This document shows, piece after piece, positions 44,632 through 56,276 of a DNA stretch of 64,000 bases (the stretch's first letter is position 1; the number at the start of each line of letters is the position of its first letter). A program made the position numbers and the translations under genes. A model generated the notes under the pieces. That model saw nothing but the letters and a program-made list of their open reading frames with translations. It ran no database searches and was not told the origin of the DNA. This DNA comes from Poa pratensis (lineage: Eukaryota > Streptophyta > Magnoliopsida > Poales > Poaceae), in contig CAMZMU010000075.1 of the NCBI GenBank assembly GCA_947311845.1, forward strand, positions 25,717,200-25,781,199, written 5' to 3'.

Positions 44632-44847
44632 ATGGAGCGCGGCTTCGGCATTGCGCCTCCTACGGGCGATGTCGACAACGACGCAGGGTCGTTGCTACCG
44701 GCCTCCGAGTACTCTGACTCTTCCGATGAGGAGCACTCCTCCCTCACCGAGCCCACTACCGACGATGACGCCGATAAGCTCGCCGCAATCACTAACGACG
44801 ACAAACATGCGGCAACTAGTTGGCGATTTTGTATGAATGCTTGCTAG
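44632..44847 (+). CDS. Short acidic ORF, unidentified
   Basis: A 71-residue frame starting MERGFGIAPPTGDVDNDAGS after a UTR-like leader. It is rich in Asp, Glu and Ser (YSDSSDEEHSSLTEP). Near 44815-44830 a one-base shift would replace the C-terminus SWRFCMNAC by ILYECLLADDELCLLDEQIL and carry on to a TAA near 44906. That longer version looks more like a protein helix, so a frameshift is possible. I do not recognise the family; a transposase N-terminus or a gene fragment is conceivable. Confidence 0.3.
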   Translation: MERGFGIAPPTGDVDNDAGSLLPASEYSDSSDEEHSSLTEPTTDDDADKLAAITNDDKHAATSWRFCMNAC

Positions 44848-44909
44848 CAGATGATGAATTATGTTTGCTTGATGAACAAATTCTAGCGTTTAGAATTATT
44901 CAGTAATGT

Positions 44910-45885
44910 TTTGCATATCTGTTTTCGCGTGACGATTGTCAACCTGAAAATCAGTTTTGAGGAACCCAAAACTGGTTATACGGTTTTAAGTGTTTTGTGT
45001 ATCTGCTAAAGATTCTCTAAGGGTGAGGAGAGAGAGTAATCTTTAGAGGGAAAAGTGGTCACAGCAGAGTCCTTAACCCGGTTTGTGATCTTCTCCCTCT
45101 ATCTAAACATGAACATACACAATCAAAATTATTTTGCGCATACGGTCGAAACAAATATCTTGATCACATGAACACAAGTATAATAAAACCAAAGTGCATA
45201 GTTCAACATCGGTAACCGAGGTGTACATAGCTCGAGCTAGCGGTTACTTTTCATGAGGTGTAGGTACTGGTACGACTAAATTAACAAACTGGAGGTGTGT
45301 AGTTTAAATAAAGGTTTTTGCTGTGTTGCAGCCGACTGATTCTCATTTCGGTCGCAGTCGTTTTTGTGTCCGTTGGATGTGCGTAAAGATTTGTGTTGTG
45401 TCTTCCACGTTGTCACGTGAGCTGGCGCGCGTTTTTGCTTCCTCACGGGTCGTGGACCGTTATCGGGTTTGGATGTTGGTGGGCCGGCGGGTTTCGGGGC
45501 CTGTACCCATTTTTGTTTTTTTTTGTGCGGCGGTGGAACAGAGTATTGGTTCCTCATTTTCGCCGGTCCAGCTGCCGCGGACATCCGCGGAGGATGGAGG
45601 CGTCGCCGGCGGCTAGACAGGTGCTCCGTGTTGCAAGCTCAGCTCCTTCGTCTGTTTCTACGGCCGTGTTTGTTTGTGTCCCATGTCCTAAGTCGCCGGA
45701 GGCGGTTGAAATGCGGCGGGGCAGTGGATCTAGCAGCAGTCGTCAGCGGCGGCTTTGTTTTAACCTCGCGCAGCTCGCCCTCGCGACGGCAACGAGTAGC
45801 CTTGTCCGCGGCATAGGGAGTGGACGGATCTCTTTATTTCGTGTCTGAATCCCCTGATTTATTGTCGTGCTAGGCTCAGTTTTGT
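44910..45885. other. Interval before RPN2 fragment
   Basis: No gene is recognised. The GC-rich part (45400-45850) gives overlapping open frames on both strands without motifs and may be a promoter or 5' leader. Confidence 0.4.
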
Positions 45886-45890
45886 TGTTG

Positions 45891-46105
45891 ATGCCGTCCA
45901 GTTCATCTCTTCCGCGCCGCCCGTTCTTGGTCCTCGACTCCCCGTCGCCCTCAAGCTCGCCGTCCCCGACGTCATCAAGCTCGCCGTCCCCGACGCCATC
46001 AAGCCTCCAGGAGCCGGCGGAGGAGCTCAAGCTGCACGCGCTCGCCAGTCTCAACTCCGTCGTCCACCTCTTATACCCGGAGAACTCCACCAGCATCCCC
46101 ACCAT
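45891..46105 (+). pseudogene. RPN2: RPN2 (26S proteasome base subunit) exon 1 fragment
   Basis: Homologous to the N-terminus of RPN2/PSMD1, the large non-ATPase scaffold subunit of the 19S proteasome base. The end of the frame, LQEPAEELKLHALASLNSVV then HLLYPENSTSIPT, matches the highly conserved start of plant RPN2, and the exon ends at a GTGAGC donor (46106) in the phase expected for the next residue. The normal second exon (ESLYEDEEF-like) is not found in the following 3 kb. Upstream of LQEP the usual Ala/Ser N-terminus is replaced by a Ser/Pro stretch encoded by a 24 bp tandem duplication (TCAAGCTCGCCGTCCCCGAC). Probably a captured or duplicated fragment. Confidence 0.75.
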
Positions 46106-47980
46106 GTGAGCATCCCTCTGCTCCCTCCCCTTCCCCTCTCTCGTGCCCCCTCAAATCCTGATTTATGCATATTTCCCCACTCTGAACTACAAGGCGGTGT
46201 AAATCTTTCGGATGTTCTATGTTCAGACATATAGGTACCAACCACTTTAGTTTCACGATTTTCCCCATGGAATTTTATCATTAGTTTCACGATTTTCAGA
46301 TATGTCACCTATCTGTTGCTAATACTTGCTGTCAACTCCTTGTATTTAGTGCCCTGATAACTTCTTTTTCTAAGGGGTAGATAACAGCATAATTCACTCA
46401 ATGACACGACTGTCAGTGGTTCATGTTCAGTTATATGAATGAACCACGTTTTCTTGTCTTCTGCATCACCATGAACTCCATGATCAGGCTTGTCCTGTTT
46501 CTAAATAGTGCCTGGTTGCTCTTTTGTTCATTTAGTGTCAAGAAATAGTACCAGATTCTTTTTTCTGGACCAGATTCTTATGCTTTATGACAACTAGGCC
46601 AGCTACTTCGTGTACCACATAGGCACCTTCTTCTTCCGACATGCACTGCTGCTGTAACACTTTTCTTCCTGTGAGATTATAAGCTGCAAAGCTATTTTTC
46701 AAACATGCACGAGAGGGGCCTGGAATTGTAACCGAGGTTGAGAACAAGATGACTACATAAGAGCTGAAGTGCCTTTTGTTTTTCATTCAATCAATAGCAT
46801 AGTGTTTTAGGTTCACTCGGTAGCAAACCATTTCCTGAATTCGAATGTTGAAGTTTCTAGGTAACAATGTGGTTTTTTTACTTTTATCTAAAATGAATCA
46901 AATCAATGTGGTTTTACTTTTACTTCATACGGTAGCATTCACTGAAACTATCCACATTTGTTATGTTCTTTTGATCAATTGCCTGTAGGTATTTTACGAA
47001 ATGTTCTGCACTTGTATCCACATTGGAAAGATAACTATATTTTGATATTGTTGTGTAAAATAATGCAGATGATGAGGGCAGTGAAACAAGTGGGATTAAT
47101 GGCTGATATTTAGTAGTTGTGTTGGTGGATCCTTTCCGTTGGCCTTCTGATATGGTAGAGTGTAGTAGATTCTTGGTTTCTCTGTTTTTTGTATTCTTGT
47201 AACTGAACTTGGTTGGGTTGCTGGCAGATGTTTGTTGATCTGATACTGATACTTGCCGGTTTGTAGCTTAGCGAATGCAACCTGAACTATGTATTTGTCT
47301 TATCAATTTCAGTAATGAGTTATTCCTCTGTAGCTTTATTTGCATGAGTTATTCCGTATTTAATTAGAGGCAACAGATCGACACTTCATGTATTCCTCAT
47401 TTGGTAGCCATATTTTTGGGTCGACCCAAAATACCCAATGGGCCAGTGTATGAAGAGTATGAAGAGGAATTTCTCTGACTTTTGCCCATGGATCATCGTC
47501 CCAAGTTATGTGTCGTCCACTCCTACTCGCTGCTTGCTTGTAAGTACTCATTCCCCTGCATAACAAGATTTTTCACATAAGGTTTTATTTCTTGTTTGGA
47601 AATTTAGAATAGTATTCAGCATATTTCTTAAGATTTGTTTTCCAGATTTTTACACTTGTGTATACATCTCGCTTGATTGTTGGACTTGTCCAATCCTTTT
47701 TGTATGAAATCTGAAGAAAATTGAGTCGCCTCTGCACGGTCCATCTGCATTTAATTTTATATAAGTAAAGCGCAACTTGTATGGTAACATTTTACTTTTG
47801 TTCATATGCTTAGTCTTTTTCATGCGATAAGTGTAAAATATTTTTATAATTTGTACCTGTATCAAAGATATGATTTTGGTGATGAATATGTTGTTTGAAA
47901 TTCCCCTGGAGCAATCATGTGAATGTAAAACTATTGTCCTGCAGCATTAAATAAATGTTAGTGAAACTCCGCCTATGTCT
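46106..47980. other. Interval downstream of RPN2 fragment
   Basis: AT-rich DNA with no recognisable exon, RNA or complete transposon. It could contain captured intron sequence of RPN2. Confidence 0.4.
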
Positions 47981-47982
47981 TC

Positions 47983-48320
47983 TAGGCATAGCCGGTCCCA
48001 AGCCCGGATAAAGGAGGAGGGTTGTGATAGGCTTGGCGAGCCAACGTAAAAACTAGCCAGTCCCATGGATATGAAACCCACGAGAGTAGTACTAGGGTGG
48101 GTGACCTCCTGGAAAGTCCTCGTGAAAGGTTTCATATCTAAGGGTTGTGATAGGCTTGGCGAGCCAACGTAAAAACTAGCCAGTCCCATGGATATGAAAC
48201 CCATTTGGGCGAGAGTAGTACCAGGATGGGTGACCTCCTGAGAAGTCCTCGTGACAGGGTTTCATATCTAGCCTACCCCAACTTGTTTGGGACAAAAGGC
48301 TTTGTTAAGGTTAAGGAAAC
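47983..48320 (+). mobile_element. SINE/RTE-type tail with tandem 5S rRNA-derived cassettes
   Basis: Two direct copies (48019-48141 and 48142-48270) of a unit of about 123-129 bp: GGGTTGTGATAGGCTTGGCG, a linker, the arm GATATGAAACC, a 5S rRNA 3' half and the inverted arm GGTTTCATATC. The 5S part reads GAGAGTAGTAC(T/C)AGG and TGGGTGACCTCCTG, as in plant 5S rRNA. The second copy is followed by CCTACCCCAACTTGTTTGGG and AAAGGCTTTGTT, the tail shared by Au-type SINEs and RTE LINEs of grasses. Probably a rearranged retroposon; a Cassandra-type TRIM, which also carries 5S sequence, is the alternative. Confidence 0.65.
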
Positions 48321-48476
48321 ATTAGCATAATTATTGTTTATGTTGTACATTTGTTAGAAAAACACCTGGAAGAACATGTCATGGCATCTGAATGTGTCGA
48401 GGTGTTTATTGTTGCCATTTCTGTATGCATCATGAGTATCCTACGAAAAATACATATTGGTGTTTACTGTTGTACT

Positions 48477-48711
48477 CTCTCTCCCCTCTGTATTTAGTCT
48501 CTCTCACTCTCTATTTGTTAGATGCAAGATTATATCTCTCTCAGTCAGTTTCCCCTTTGTGAGTCTCTTTCTCTCTGCGTCCATCTCTCTCTCATTCTCT
48601 CCCTCTGTATTTAGTCTCTCTCTCTCTCTTAGTCTATTTCCCCTTTGGGAGTCTCACTCTCTATTTGTTAGATGCAAGATTAGATCTCTCTCAGTCAGTT
48701 TCCCCTTTGTG

Positions 48712-48751
<40 letters not shown>

Positions 48752-48830
48752 CTTGGCTATGTCTCTCTCTATTCCTGGCCTCTCTCTCTATTTTCGTCTC
48801 TCTCTCATTCTCTGTCTCTGCTTTAGGTTG
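48477..48830 (+). repeat. CT-rich microsatellite and minisatellite
   Basis: Long TCTC runs (for example 48717-48748) interrupted by a repeated block near 48500 and 48655: TCTATTTGTTAGATGCAAGA followed by TCAGTCAGTTTCCCCTTTG. The open frame spanning it is a Ser/Leu/Phe artefact. Confidence 0.85.
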
Positions 48831-49166
48831 TCTATGTATATTATTTAGGTTGTCTCTGTCCCTTAGGTTGTATATTATTTCAGGTTTTTTATCAGTACCA
48901 TTAGATCACCAAGGTTAGCAATGCATTCTGTTAAATAGATAGTCCCTATTTTGATCTGGCCTGAGCCTGCCTGTGTATATAAATATGCTCGCACTTCTCC
49001 GTAATGTATGCCCACATGTAGGGCTCATGTATATGTATGCCTCAAGTAATATAAGCTAGTCGATGCATGAGCGGACTGTCACTCCACATCAGTTCTCCAC
49101 TCTATATCGTAGCAAATAATATAGAGGATGACATCCATTGTTCACAATCCAGAAGGAAACAAGTTA

Positions 49167-49200
49167 CTCCCTCCATTCCCAATTATTTGAACTTCTAACT
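49167..49200 (+). mobile_element. Stowaway-like end, truncated
   Basis: TA followed by CTCCCTCCATTCCCAATTAT. It resembles a Stowaway terminus with no partner end nearby. Confidence 0.5.
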
Positions 49201-49279
49201 TTATCAGCTGGTGAATCGACGCATGTGCGGATCTAAGTTTCTTAGTCTTTTGATGGTGATTTTTCATTTATATATGTAG

Positions 49280-50462
49280 ATGCGGTGCGATGTTTGTGGA
49301 TGGCCAGATGGTCCTTGCAAAAAGAAGAAGAGGCGGTCTTCTTTCTTTTATATCTACCTTGGGAAAAACTTTCTAAAATCAATGGTACATTTTTGTTAAG
49401 TATTCTGTCATTCAAATTTTCTTGGTATTAGTTTCCCCATCCACCTAATCAAGTTTTCATCTCTTTTATTAATCAGATTGTCCCCTGTTTCATGAAAGCT
49501 CAGATAAACAACATGGTACACAAGATCATGCTTGTTAAGTCACCTGAGTGAGAAGAGTACGTGCTTCAGCTGAAAAATGAACACGACAAGACACAGATCT
49601 TTGGACCTGGTTACATGAAGCTTCTGAAGGACTATGAAATGAAGAGAGGCGACATGTTTCAGGGTTGATCTTGATCATAGTCCTTTATTTGCAATCTTCC
49701 CTGAAGAAGGTGCTGATGTCCCCAAGCAAAGGGTTTCAGGTACTATGTAGTTTTTATCTGTTGTTTTTTGGTCATTTCGATTTCCTTTCATGTGTTTTGT
49801 TCATATCTGATCATGGGCCAGCACCTTCTAAGATATAATTTTCATAATCTGATTTTTAATAGCTTCCTTCAATGTGACATTCTTGCCTCAACACTTCTTT
49901 TTCAACACCTTCAAATTTTGTGCAGAACCTCATGTTTTTAGGGCAATACAACTGCTGTTGTGTTCTCAAGGGGGGCTTGAACTAACTGCTGGTCAGACAG
50001 CAAGGATGAATGCGTGCGTCGTCCTCGGAAGCGGTCTTGGTTTGGGAGCTGTTTCCGTCCACACATTGACAGTCACATATGTGCAGCACAATGGATTGGT
50101 AATTTTTTTCTTCTCCTATTAGCATTTGGGCTTACTCTCCTAATGCATATGTCCCTTTTATGTACTAAAGTAGTCTGATGTGTTTTGCTTTTGTTGGTTC
50201 TATGTTTTTGCAGCGCATCCCCAACGATATTGTCTCAGTTCTTAACATTCCTGAGGTGGGAAATGCACTTCTCATGATAAGTCTTTTTGGTGTCAGCCAT
50301 AGGGGATCATCATACTACACGTGCAAAGACGGAAGGATTTGTTTCAGGAATGGATGGTCAACATTTGCTAATGAGAATGAACAGGGCCATGGGATGGATG
50401 TGCTGATCCTCTTTCACAAGAACGACGACGGCTTCCTGATGATCACGTCTGATGTTCTTTAA
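49280..50462 (+). pseudogene. B3 DNA-binding domain protein, broken
   Basis: A plant-specific B3 (REM-like) transcription-factor gene. Exons, phase-consistent with GT-AG borders, are 49280-49384, 49477-49739, 49926-50098 and 50214-50462. The first two cover a B3 domain (FFYIYLGKNFLKSM, IVPCFMKAQINNMVHKIMLV, GPGYMKLLKDYEMKRGDMFQ). The last two cover a second B3-like region (GLRIPNDIVSVLNIPEVGNA, GRICFRNGWSTFANENEQGH, MDVLILFHKNDDGF), ending in TAA at 50460. It is broken by an in-frame TGA at 49549-49551 and a one-base frameshift near 49662-49668. The exact gene is not identified. Confidence 0.7.
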
Positions 50463-51375
50463 AACCTCTGAGACCTCAATATGAGGAGACATGCCAGTAT
50501 GTTTTGTGATGCCTGAAACCATCTATATTTGTGTTTTGGCTCCTAGTCTAGTTTGTTGGCTGCTATGTCAGTTTATCTATCTTAATGCATGACCAATCTA
50601 TATGTTGTCAATTCTGTTTGAACCTTGTCTATTTTAGTTGGGCTACTATGTTAGTTTCATCCCAATGCCTGAACCATATATATGTTGTCAGTCTTTGTTT
50701 GCATTATGCAAGAATCTAATATATCAGTTTGCTGCACTGCAAGAAACATGTATATATCTGTTTGTATTTTCTCAAGAAACGATTTTTGAAATGTTTTACT
50801 TGAACGGGAACAGGTAAGCATTTTGCATAGATAGTTGCATTTCATCTTTTTTAGATGATTTACTTGCAGCTGGTAGGACCCCTCCTTCAGATCTCTGTCT
50901 TGGTGTTCTATTTCCTGTTCTAATGGTGGAGACGGCCAGACGGGTGACCTGGGGCTGCTGCAGCTGGAAGAAGTAGTGCGTGCTTTTCCTGTTTAGGTAG
51001 GGGACCTCGCTGGACATTTGGGCCTCGTTTCTATTGGGGGAGGACTTTTTGAGTCTCTTTCTTTTGCGTTGGGGCCAGTGTTGGTTTTGGGTCGGGCTAC
51101 ACAGGACCGGTTCGTGTTGTAGTCTGGCCGTTTTTTATCGTGCGACGCGGGAATATGATTGAGGTATGGGGAGTGGGCCTACGCGGGAATATCTGTGCAG
51201 CGCGGCACTGTTTTACTGTGCTCCGCTACAGTGTAACAGTGCCCGCCGGCTTTTTGCAAAAAGGCCCCCAGGTTTACGTAAAATCACCATTCGGACCTCA
51301 CAGCATACAACTCCTCGAAAGAAAGGACTTGTATGAAATTATAGGGAAGTCCAGGATCTTTTTTGTAAAACCACC
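50463..51375. other. Interval after B3 pseudogene
   Basis: No gene is recognised. The section 51190-51370 contains TTTTTGCAAAAAGGCCCC and GTAAAACCACCACC, wording that resembles the region before VPS60 exon 1 (19680-19810, TTTTCTGCAAAACCAACC). It may be a shared transposon-derived leader. Confidence 0.4.
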
Positions 51376-51775
51376 ACCACATCCTTCTTCCTTCTCACGC
51401 GCGGCGCCGAGCTCGCCGCGGCCGCCGACGCGGCACGCCGTCGCACCGCCCCTCCCCCATCAAATCGATCCACACGAGCGGCTCCGCCATCTCATCCTCT
51501 CCCTCCTCGCTGACTTTGGCTTGCCGGAGCGGCGCACACAGTTCGGGATCAACGCCGCCGTGCTCCACACCCGCCGCCGCGGATTTCCTCGCCAGCGGCG
51601 TCTCCGGCGACCTAATAGTCCCTAGCTCCGCCCTACCAGCTCCCCTCGACGCCCTTGCGCGGATCCGCGCAGAGCCAGCCCTGCGCGCGCGCCGCTGCTC
51701 GAGCGCGCGAGCTCGGTGGAGCGGGCGTGCGTCCGCCGCCGGCGCGGGTGACGTCAGCTAACGATGTCACCGCGG
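51376..51775 (+). other. GC-rich leader-like block
   Basis: GC-rich DNA with GAGCTCGCCGCGGCCGCCGA and GCACGCCGT, similar to 19835-19875 near VPS60 (AGCTCGCCGCCGCCGCCGAC, CACGCCGTT). No protein is recognised. The shift to AT-rich DNA at about 51780 is abrupt. Confidence 0.4.
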
Positions 51776-51779
51776 GCCC

Positions 51780-53814
51780 GCTTCCAGATTTTTTTCGCGT
51801 AAAAAAAAACTGACACGTGGGACCCGACAGACATATATTTAGTAAATACAGAAAAAATGTTAAAATTTGTAAAATTCATATCTTTTAATCTGTAATTCAA
51901 AAAAATGCAAACAATATATCAAAAAATGCAGAAAAATGAAACCTTTACAAATATTACATACCCATGCATGATTAATCAATTTGCAATCCTGATAAATTAG
52001 AAGAACTTAAGCACCCTTTTATGTCAACTATGCAATTTGTAAAAACGGCATATGTTAGTCATTCCGACTTCACTTGAATTGATCTTCGTGTCCTAAGACA
52101 CATTCAACATCTTTAATTGGTTAGATCTACTATTCATGCTCTACAATTTTACATTTGTAATTATCTGATGAGCTGCATAGAGTAGCATAGCAAACATACG
52201 AAAATGTTTCTTTTCGATGAGTAGATGTGTGTTAGTCTCATTACCTTCCCTTCATTTTTTTTTCTCTTTTTATGTTATGAACATATCTTTTCTGCAATTT
52301 TTCGTTCAGACTTTACAGCATAGGGGTCTGCTAATGAGAATAAATAAACAAGTCCACACCAATTGATTCTCCACGGCAGGGCCGCTAGCATCTAAAATTT
52401 GTACAATTTATAACTTCCCATTTGAAATTCGGAATACTGCAAAAAAAAATGTATACAAACTTGTGGGAAAAAAAACTTTTCAACTATTGCATTCCATACA
52501 TTATTAATCAACTTAATAATAATTACATAAAATCTTCCAATTTAGCTAAATGCATTTTCTCTAAGTATATAGAATTTAATTTAATAAATGCTCATATAAT
52601 ACATTTCTACTACTTATGAGGTTAAATTAACTACTTATGACAAAATACGAACATATTTGAACATTCCAATTTGCTAAATATTTCAAACTACTCTAAACTA
52701 TATCTAAAATGCTCAATGAAAAAAATGTGCTAATTATTTATGACTTTTCCAAATTGGTAAATACTTACAGATGATCTAACTTAAATTTCTCTAACTATGA
52801 GGTTGAATTTAATAAATGCTCACACATTACATTCATACTAATTACGAAGCTAAATTAAATCCTTTTCCAATGTTTCATTCTTATCGACAAAACACGAATC
52901 CGAAATTGGTTCTAAAAGCACCGACAATCCGTTCCTCATTGCCAACAAAGAGTCCCATTTTGTTTGGAAATCTCAAGAACATCATAATATCTTCAGTACA
53001 ATTAGTTACTTACCTAACACATTAGTAACACAATTGTCCATAGACTAAACCACACAACATACCAATATTTTTTAAAAATGAATTTGTTTTTCCATCCTCA
53101 TGTGTTAGTGCTGTCAGCATTTTTTTTCCCCGAAAAAAAAAATCGAAAATTAATAGATTGCTTACATGTGTTAATACAAATTTCACATAACTTCAAAATT
53201 TCGTATAACTTCGAAACTATCCACCGGCAAGACGTCAGCGTGGGCCCAAGCTACCAGCATTTTTTTTTCCCGCAAAAAAAGTCGGAAATTAATAGATTGC
53301 TTACATGTGTTAATACAAAATTTCAAATAACTTCAAAACTATCCACCGGAAAAAAAATATATACATAAAAAATATCACAAAAAAAAAGAACTCACTACTT
53401 ATGTCATGCGATAGAATTATAAATTTAAATACTTTCAAAATTTAAAGGAATTTCAACTCTCACCGTTTTACAAATTACAAAATTTCCAAATCTAACCAAT
53501 ATTAAACCATAACCTTTTTTTAATTTCAATAATTTTCAAACCAACACGATTTTTCAATATGTACATTCCCAAATTTGAATTATACCACGCACCCGCTACG
53601 TATAGATTTGCATATTTCAGAAATTTAAATGCCTTTCAAATCAAATTTACACAACTTCTCAATTTGAACAACTTTCCACATCTAAACAACCTTTTAGCCG
53701 TACACTTTATTTCTATTTCATTAATTTCCAAACATTCTAAATATTTAAATGCCCACATTTTCAAATTTGAATTTTACTCACACACGCGCGGCATCGCCGC
53801 GCAAATTTACCTAG
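51780..53814 (+). mobile_element. AT-rich Helitron 3' body and terminus 2
   Basis: The terminus is a perfect hairpin GCGCGGC ATC GCCGCGC (53786-53802), eight bases and CTAG (53811-53814), with T following. The AT-rich body contains two copies of a block (AATTAATAGATTGCTTACAT, about 53148 and 53287). The last 20 bases nearly match terminus 1 at 28661. The 5' end was not located; the GC-rich block and the gene fragments upstream could belong to the same Helitron. Confidence 0.7.
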
Positions 53815-54840
53815 TTAAAAGCAAAATAAATAGAAGATTCCAAAAACCCAGAAGCTGAACTTGAGCGGTTGCATTAAGCAGTCAAAATTGATTGCTATGA
53901 GATGTGTTACTGCAAGAACTAATAGGCTCGGATCACAAAGATCGCTTAGCCTGATGTGCACAATTGTGGGCAACGCCATTGACATCTCTCCAAATGTGAT
54001 ATACTTTGGGGTTAAAGGGCTTGACAAATTCTTGAAATTTCACCATTTGGCGTCTAATCTCTCATAGAACACAGATGATTGACAAGCTGAGGTAGCAGCA
54101 GCCGACCGGGGCGAGGCTGATGTTATATGTGAAGAAGATTGGTTTAGCCAGTTATCCGTCAATCACGCAATCATACTTGGATCAATCAAATAAACAGAAA
54201 AAAAAACACGACACACCGCATCCTCGCACGCCTGTTGACGTTTTCTTCTTTACTAGGGAATTCTTGGACCTGAAGGCAACAAGCAATGGAATTAACCTTC
54301 AAGATAGTTACAGTGCAGAGAGCAAGAAACTCGAACAGCTCCCCAACCTTGAGGCGATAATCACCGGTGACTTCGCGTCCGGGTATGCATGCCACGGCGG
54401 CGCGCGTCCACGTGGCCGGCGACCTCACTCACGGCCAGGTCAAAGTCTTCTTCCCCGCACGGATATTGACTCTTCTCTCGCGCGTCGAGACGATGAGGTG
54501 ACCGGAGTGTCCTGCATGCTGAACTGGCCGATGGACACGTCTGTGCCGCCTGCGACACCCACCGAACGGCCGGACTGATGGGTGCATCATGCCAACTTGA
54601 GCTAAAATCCAAGCCCGGGCTGACCTTGTGCGTGGATCGGATTTGAAAATTCGGAACCTATGGTCTGATGAGCTGCTTCGGGTTTAAAATTGCACGTAGT
54701 AATATATTGCTCGTCTAAGATTTCTTATCCGCGTTTCGTGGTTCACAACTGCGCACGCAGACTGCGACAGGCCGGGGCTTCTTCTGTTCGCCGCCGCGCG
54801 CCGGATCACCAAGCCTGATGCCGGAGTGCCTGTAAACTAC
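53815..54840. other. Unassigned interval
   Basis: The frame 54120-54578 is open for 152 residues, but the sequence matches no family I know and its composition changes midway. I see no convincing gene. Confidence 0.35.
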
Positions 54841-54842
54841 TA

Positions 54843-54965
54843 CTCCCTCCGTTTCAAATTAATTGACTTCTATTTGTCCACACATGGATGTATCTAGATA
54901 TGTTACACGTATAGATACATCCACATATGGACAAATGGAAGTCAATTATTTTGGAACAGAGGGAG
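54843..54965. mobile_element. Complete Stowaway MITE, 123 bp
   Basis: Starts CTCCCTCCGTTTCAAATTAA and ends with the inverted sequence (TTATTTTGGAACAGAGGGAG), flanked by TA duplications (54841-54842 and 54966-54967). The interior is also largely palindromic (GGATGTATCTAGATA against its complement), as in the Tc1/mariner-related Stowaway MITEs of Triticeae. Confidence 0.92.
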
Positions 54966-55469
54966 TAGATTCTAGATTCGAACGGCGTGGCTCGCCGCGC
55001 GGCGCTTTTTTCTTCTTTGAATTTTTTGCCCGTGGTTGTCACATTTTATACAGACTATAAAAAGCAAACTGATTTTAGAAGTAACTACTATTGCATCATC
55101 CTATGTGATGAGCTAATATATGAGAAATTGATATCGTCATGACAAAAAATCATCTACAAAAAATCATCTACTTAGCAAATAATAAATGTCATCTACTTTT
55201 CTTCATGCCGTCAGAGCTGCCCACCTTCTATCAGCAATGGTATTTTTAGTACCGAGCCTTTCGAGAAGCCGCTGGATGTCCACATCGATAAAAAAAAAGC
55301 AACTATGATAGGTACCATTTCATGCGGTAACTAAAATTGGGTATTACCCGATTAGGTCTCAGCCATCTTTAGAGATGGAGAAATGAAATACAGAAATTCC
55401 CAAGCACAAGAATAAGAACATAGTAGTTTGCACTATACTAATATAACACATGATAACTTAATAGTTTGT

Positions 55470-55494
55470 CACACACACACACACACACACGCAC
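55470..55494 (+). repeat. (CA)n microsatellite
   Basis: About 11 consecutive CA units followed by GCACGCGC. Confidence 0.9.
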
Positions 55495-56276
55495 GCGCTA
55501 TTTATACAGGTGCTACAAAAGATATATGTAGACATTGGCATGCCAAGATGATAGTAGAACTAAAATGAAATTATTCCTGGGAGGCTGGAAGCAAGCACAT
55601 TTAGGCAACCTACATATAGGGAAAGTAAGAAAGTTTGTAAAATGAAAGTTCAGAGTTAACTGACAGATTTTGTTTTATATCGGAATGTCCTAAAACCCAA
55701 TGAAGAAAGTACAGTTTTTTAGATGTTTTGCAACAAAATAACTATATGGTCAACTCCTTGGGGAAATTTTTAGCCTCCTCAAAGATAAACATATTTTTAG
55801 CCTCCTCAAAGATAAACCACATAGCAACATAAATAAATCAGTGAACATGGATTCAAATAGAAGCTTTACCGGGCATGAGACTGCCCAGTTCTGCCTGAAA
55901 TAGTCCCAAGAACAAATAACTAATCGTGTAATCCGATGACTGGACACTGGAATGATATAGTTGAGATATGCAAAGAAGCAAATCCAAAATGAAGAATGTA
56001 AACATGGTAATAAACTCAAAAGAGGTAGGAAGAAATGATTGGTAAATTATGGGCAAGGGCAAGAAAACCCATAGTTAGTTGGCGACCTCTCCATGGTTAA
56101 TGGAATCTCCTATGCTAACATATGTACGTACTATTAGCACTTGGAGCAACATATATAAAATCATCTGTCTCTAGGTTCTTTCTCTACGGAAGCGAGGGTT
56201 TGCAATTTTCCTGTGATTAGATGAAGGTTAAATTGCATATATAAAATCAACATATACCACATATCTCAATGTAGAC

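Noticed and set aside
45276..45848. Overlapping open frames on both strands
   Set aside because: No motif on either strand; probably a GC-rich leader or promoter.
48204..48253. Functional 5S rRNA gene
   Set aside because: Only the 3' half is present and the 5' half with the start and A box is missing, so it is a derived fragment.
48457..48918. 153-residue open frame
   Set aside because: Ser/Leu/Phe low complexity produced by the CT repeat.
51140..51761. Frames of 161 and 81 residues
   Set aside because: Biased composition from a GC-rich block; no recognisable domain.
54120..54578. 152-residue frame
   Set aside because: No homology I recognise and an abrupt composition change; not enough to call a gene.
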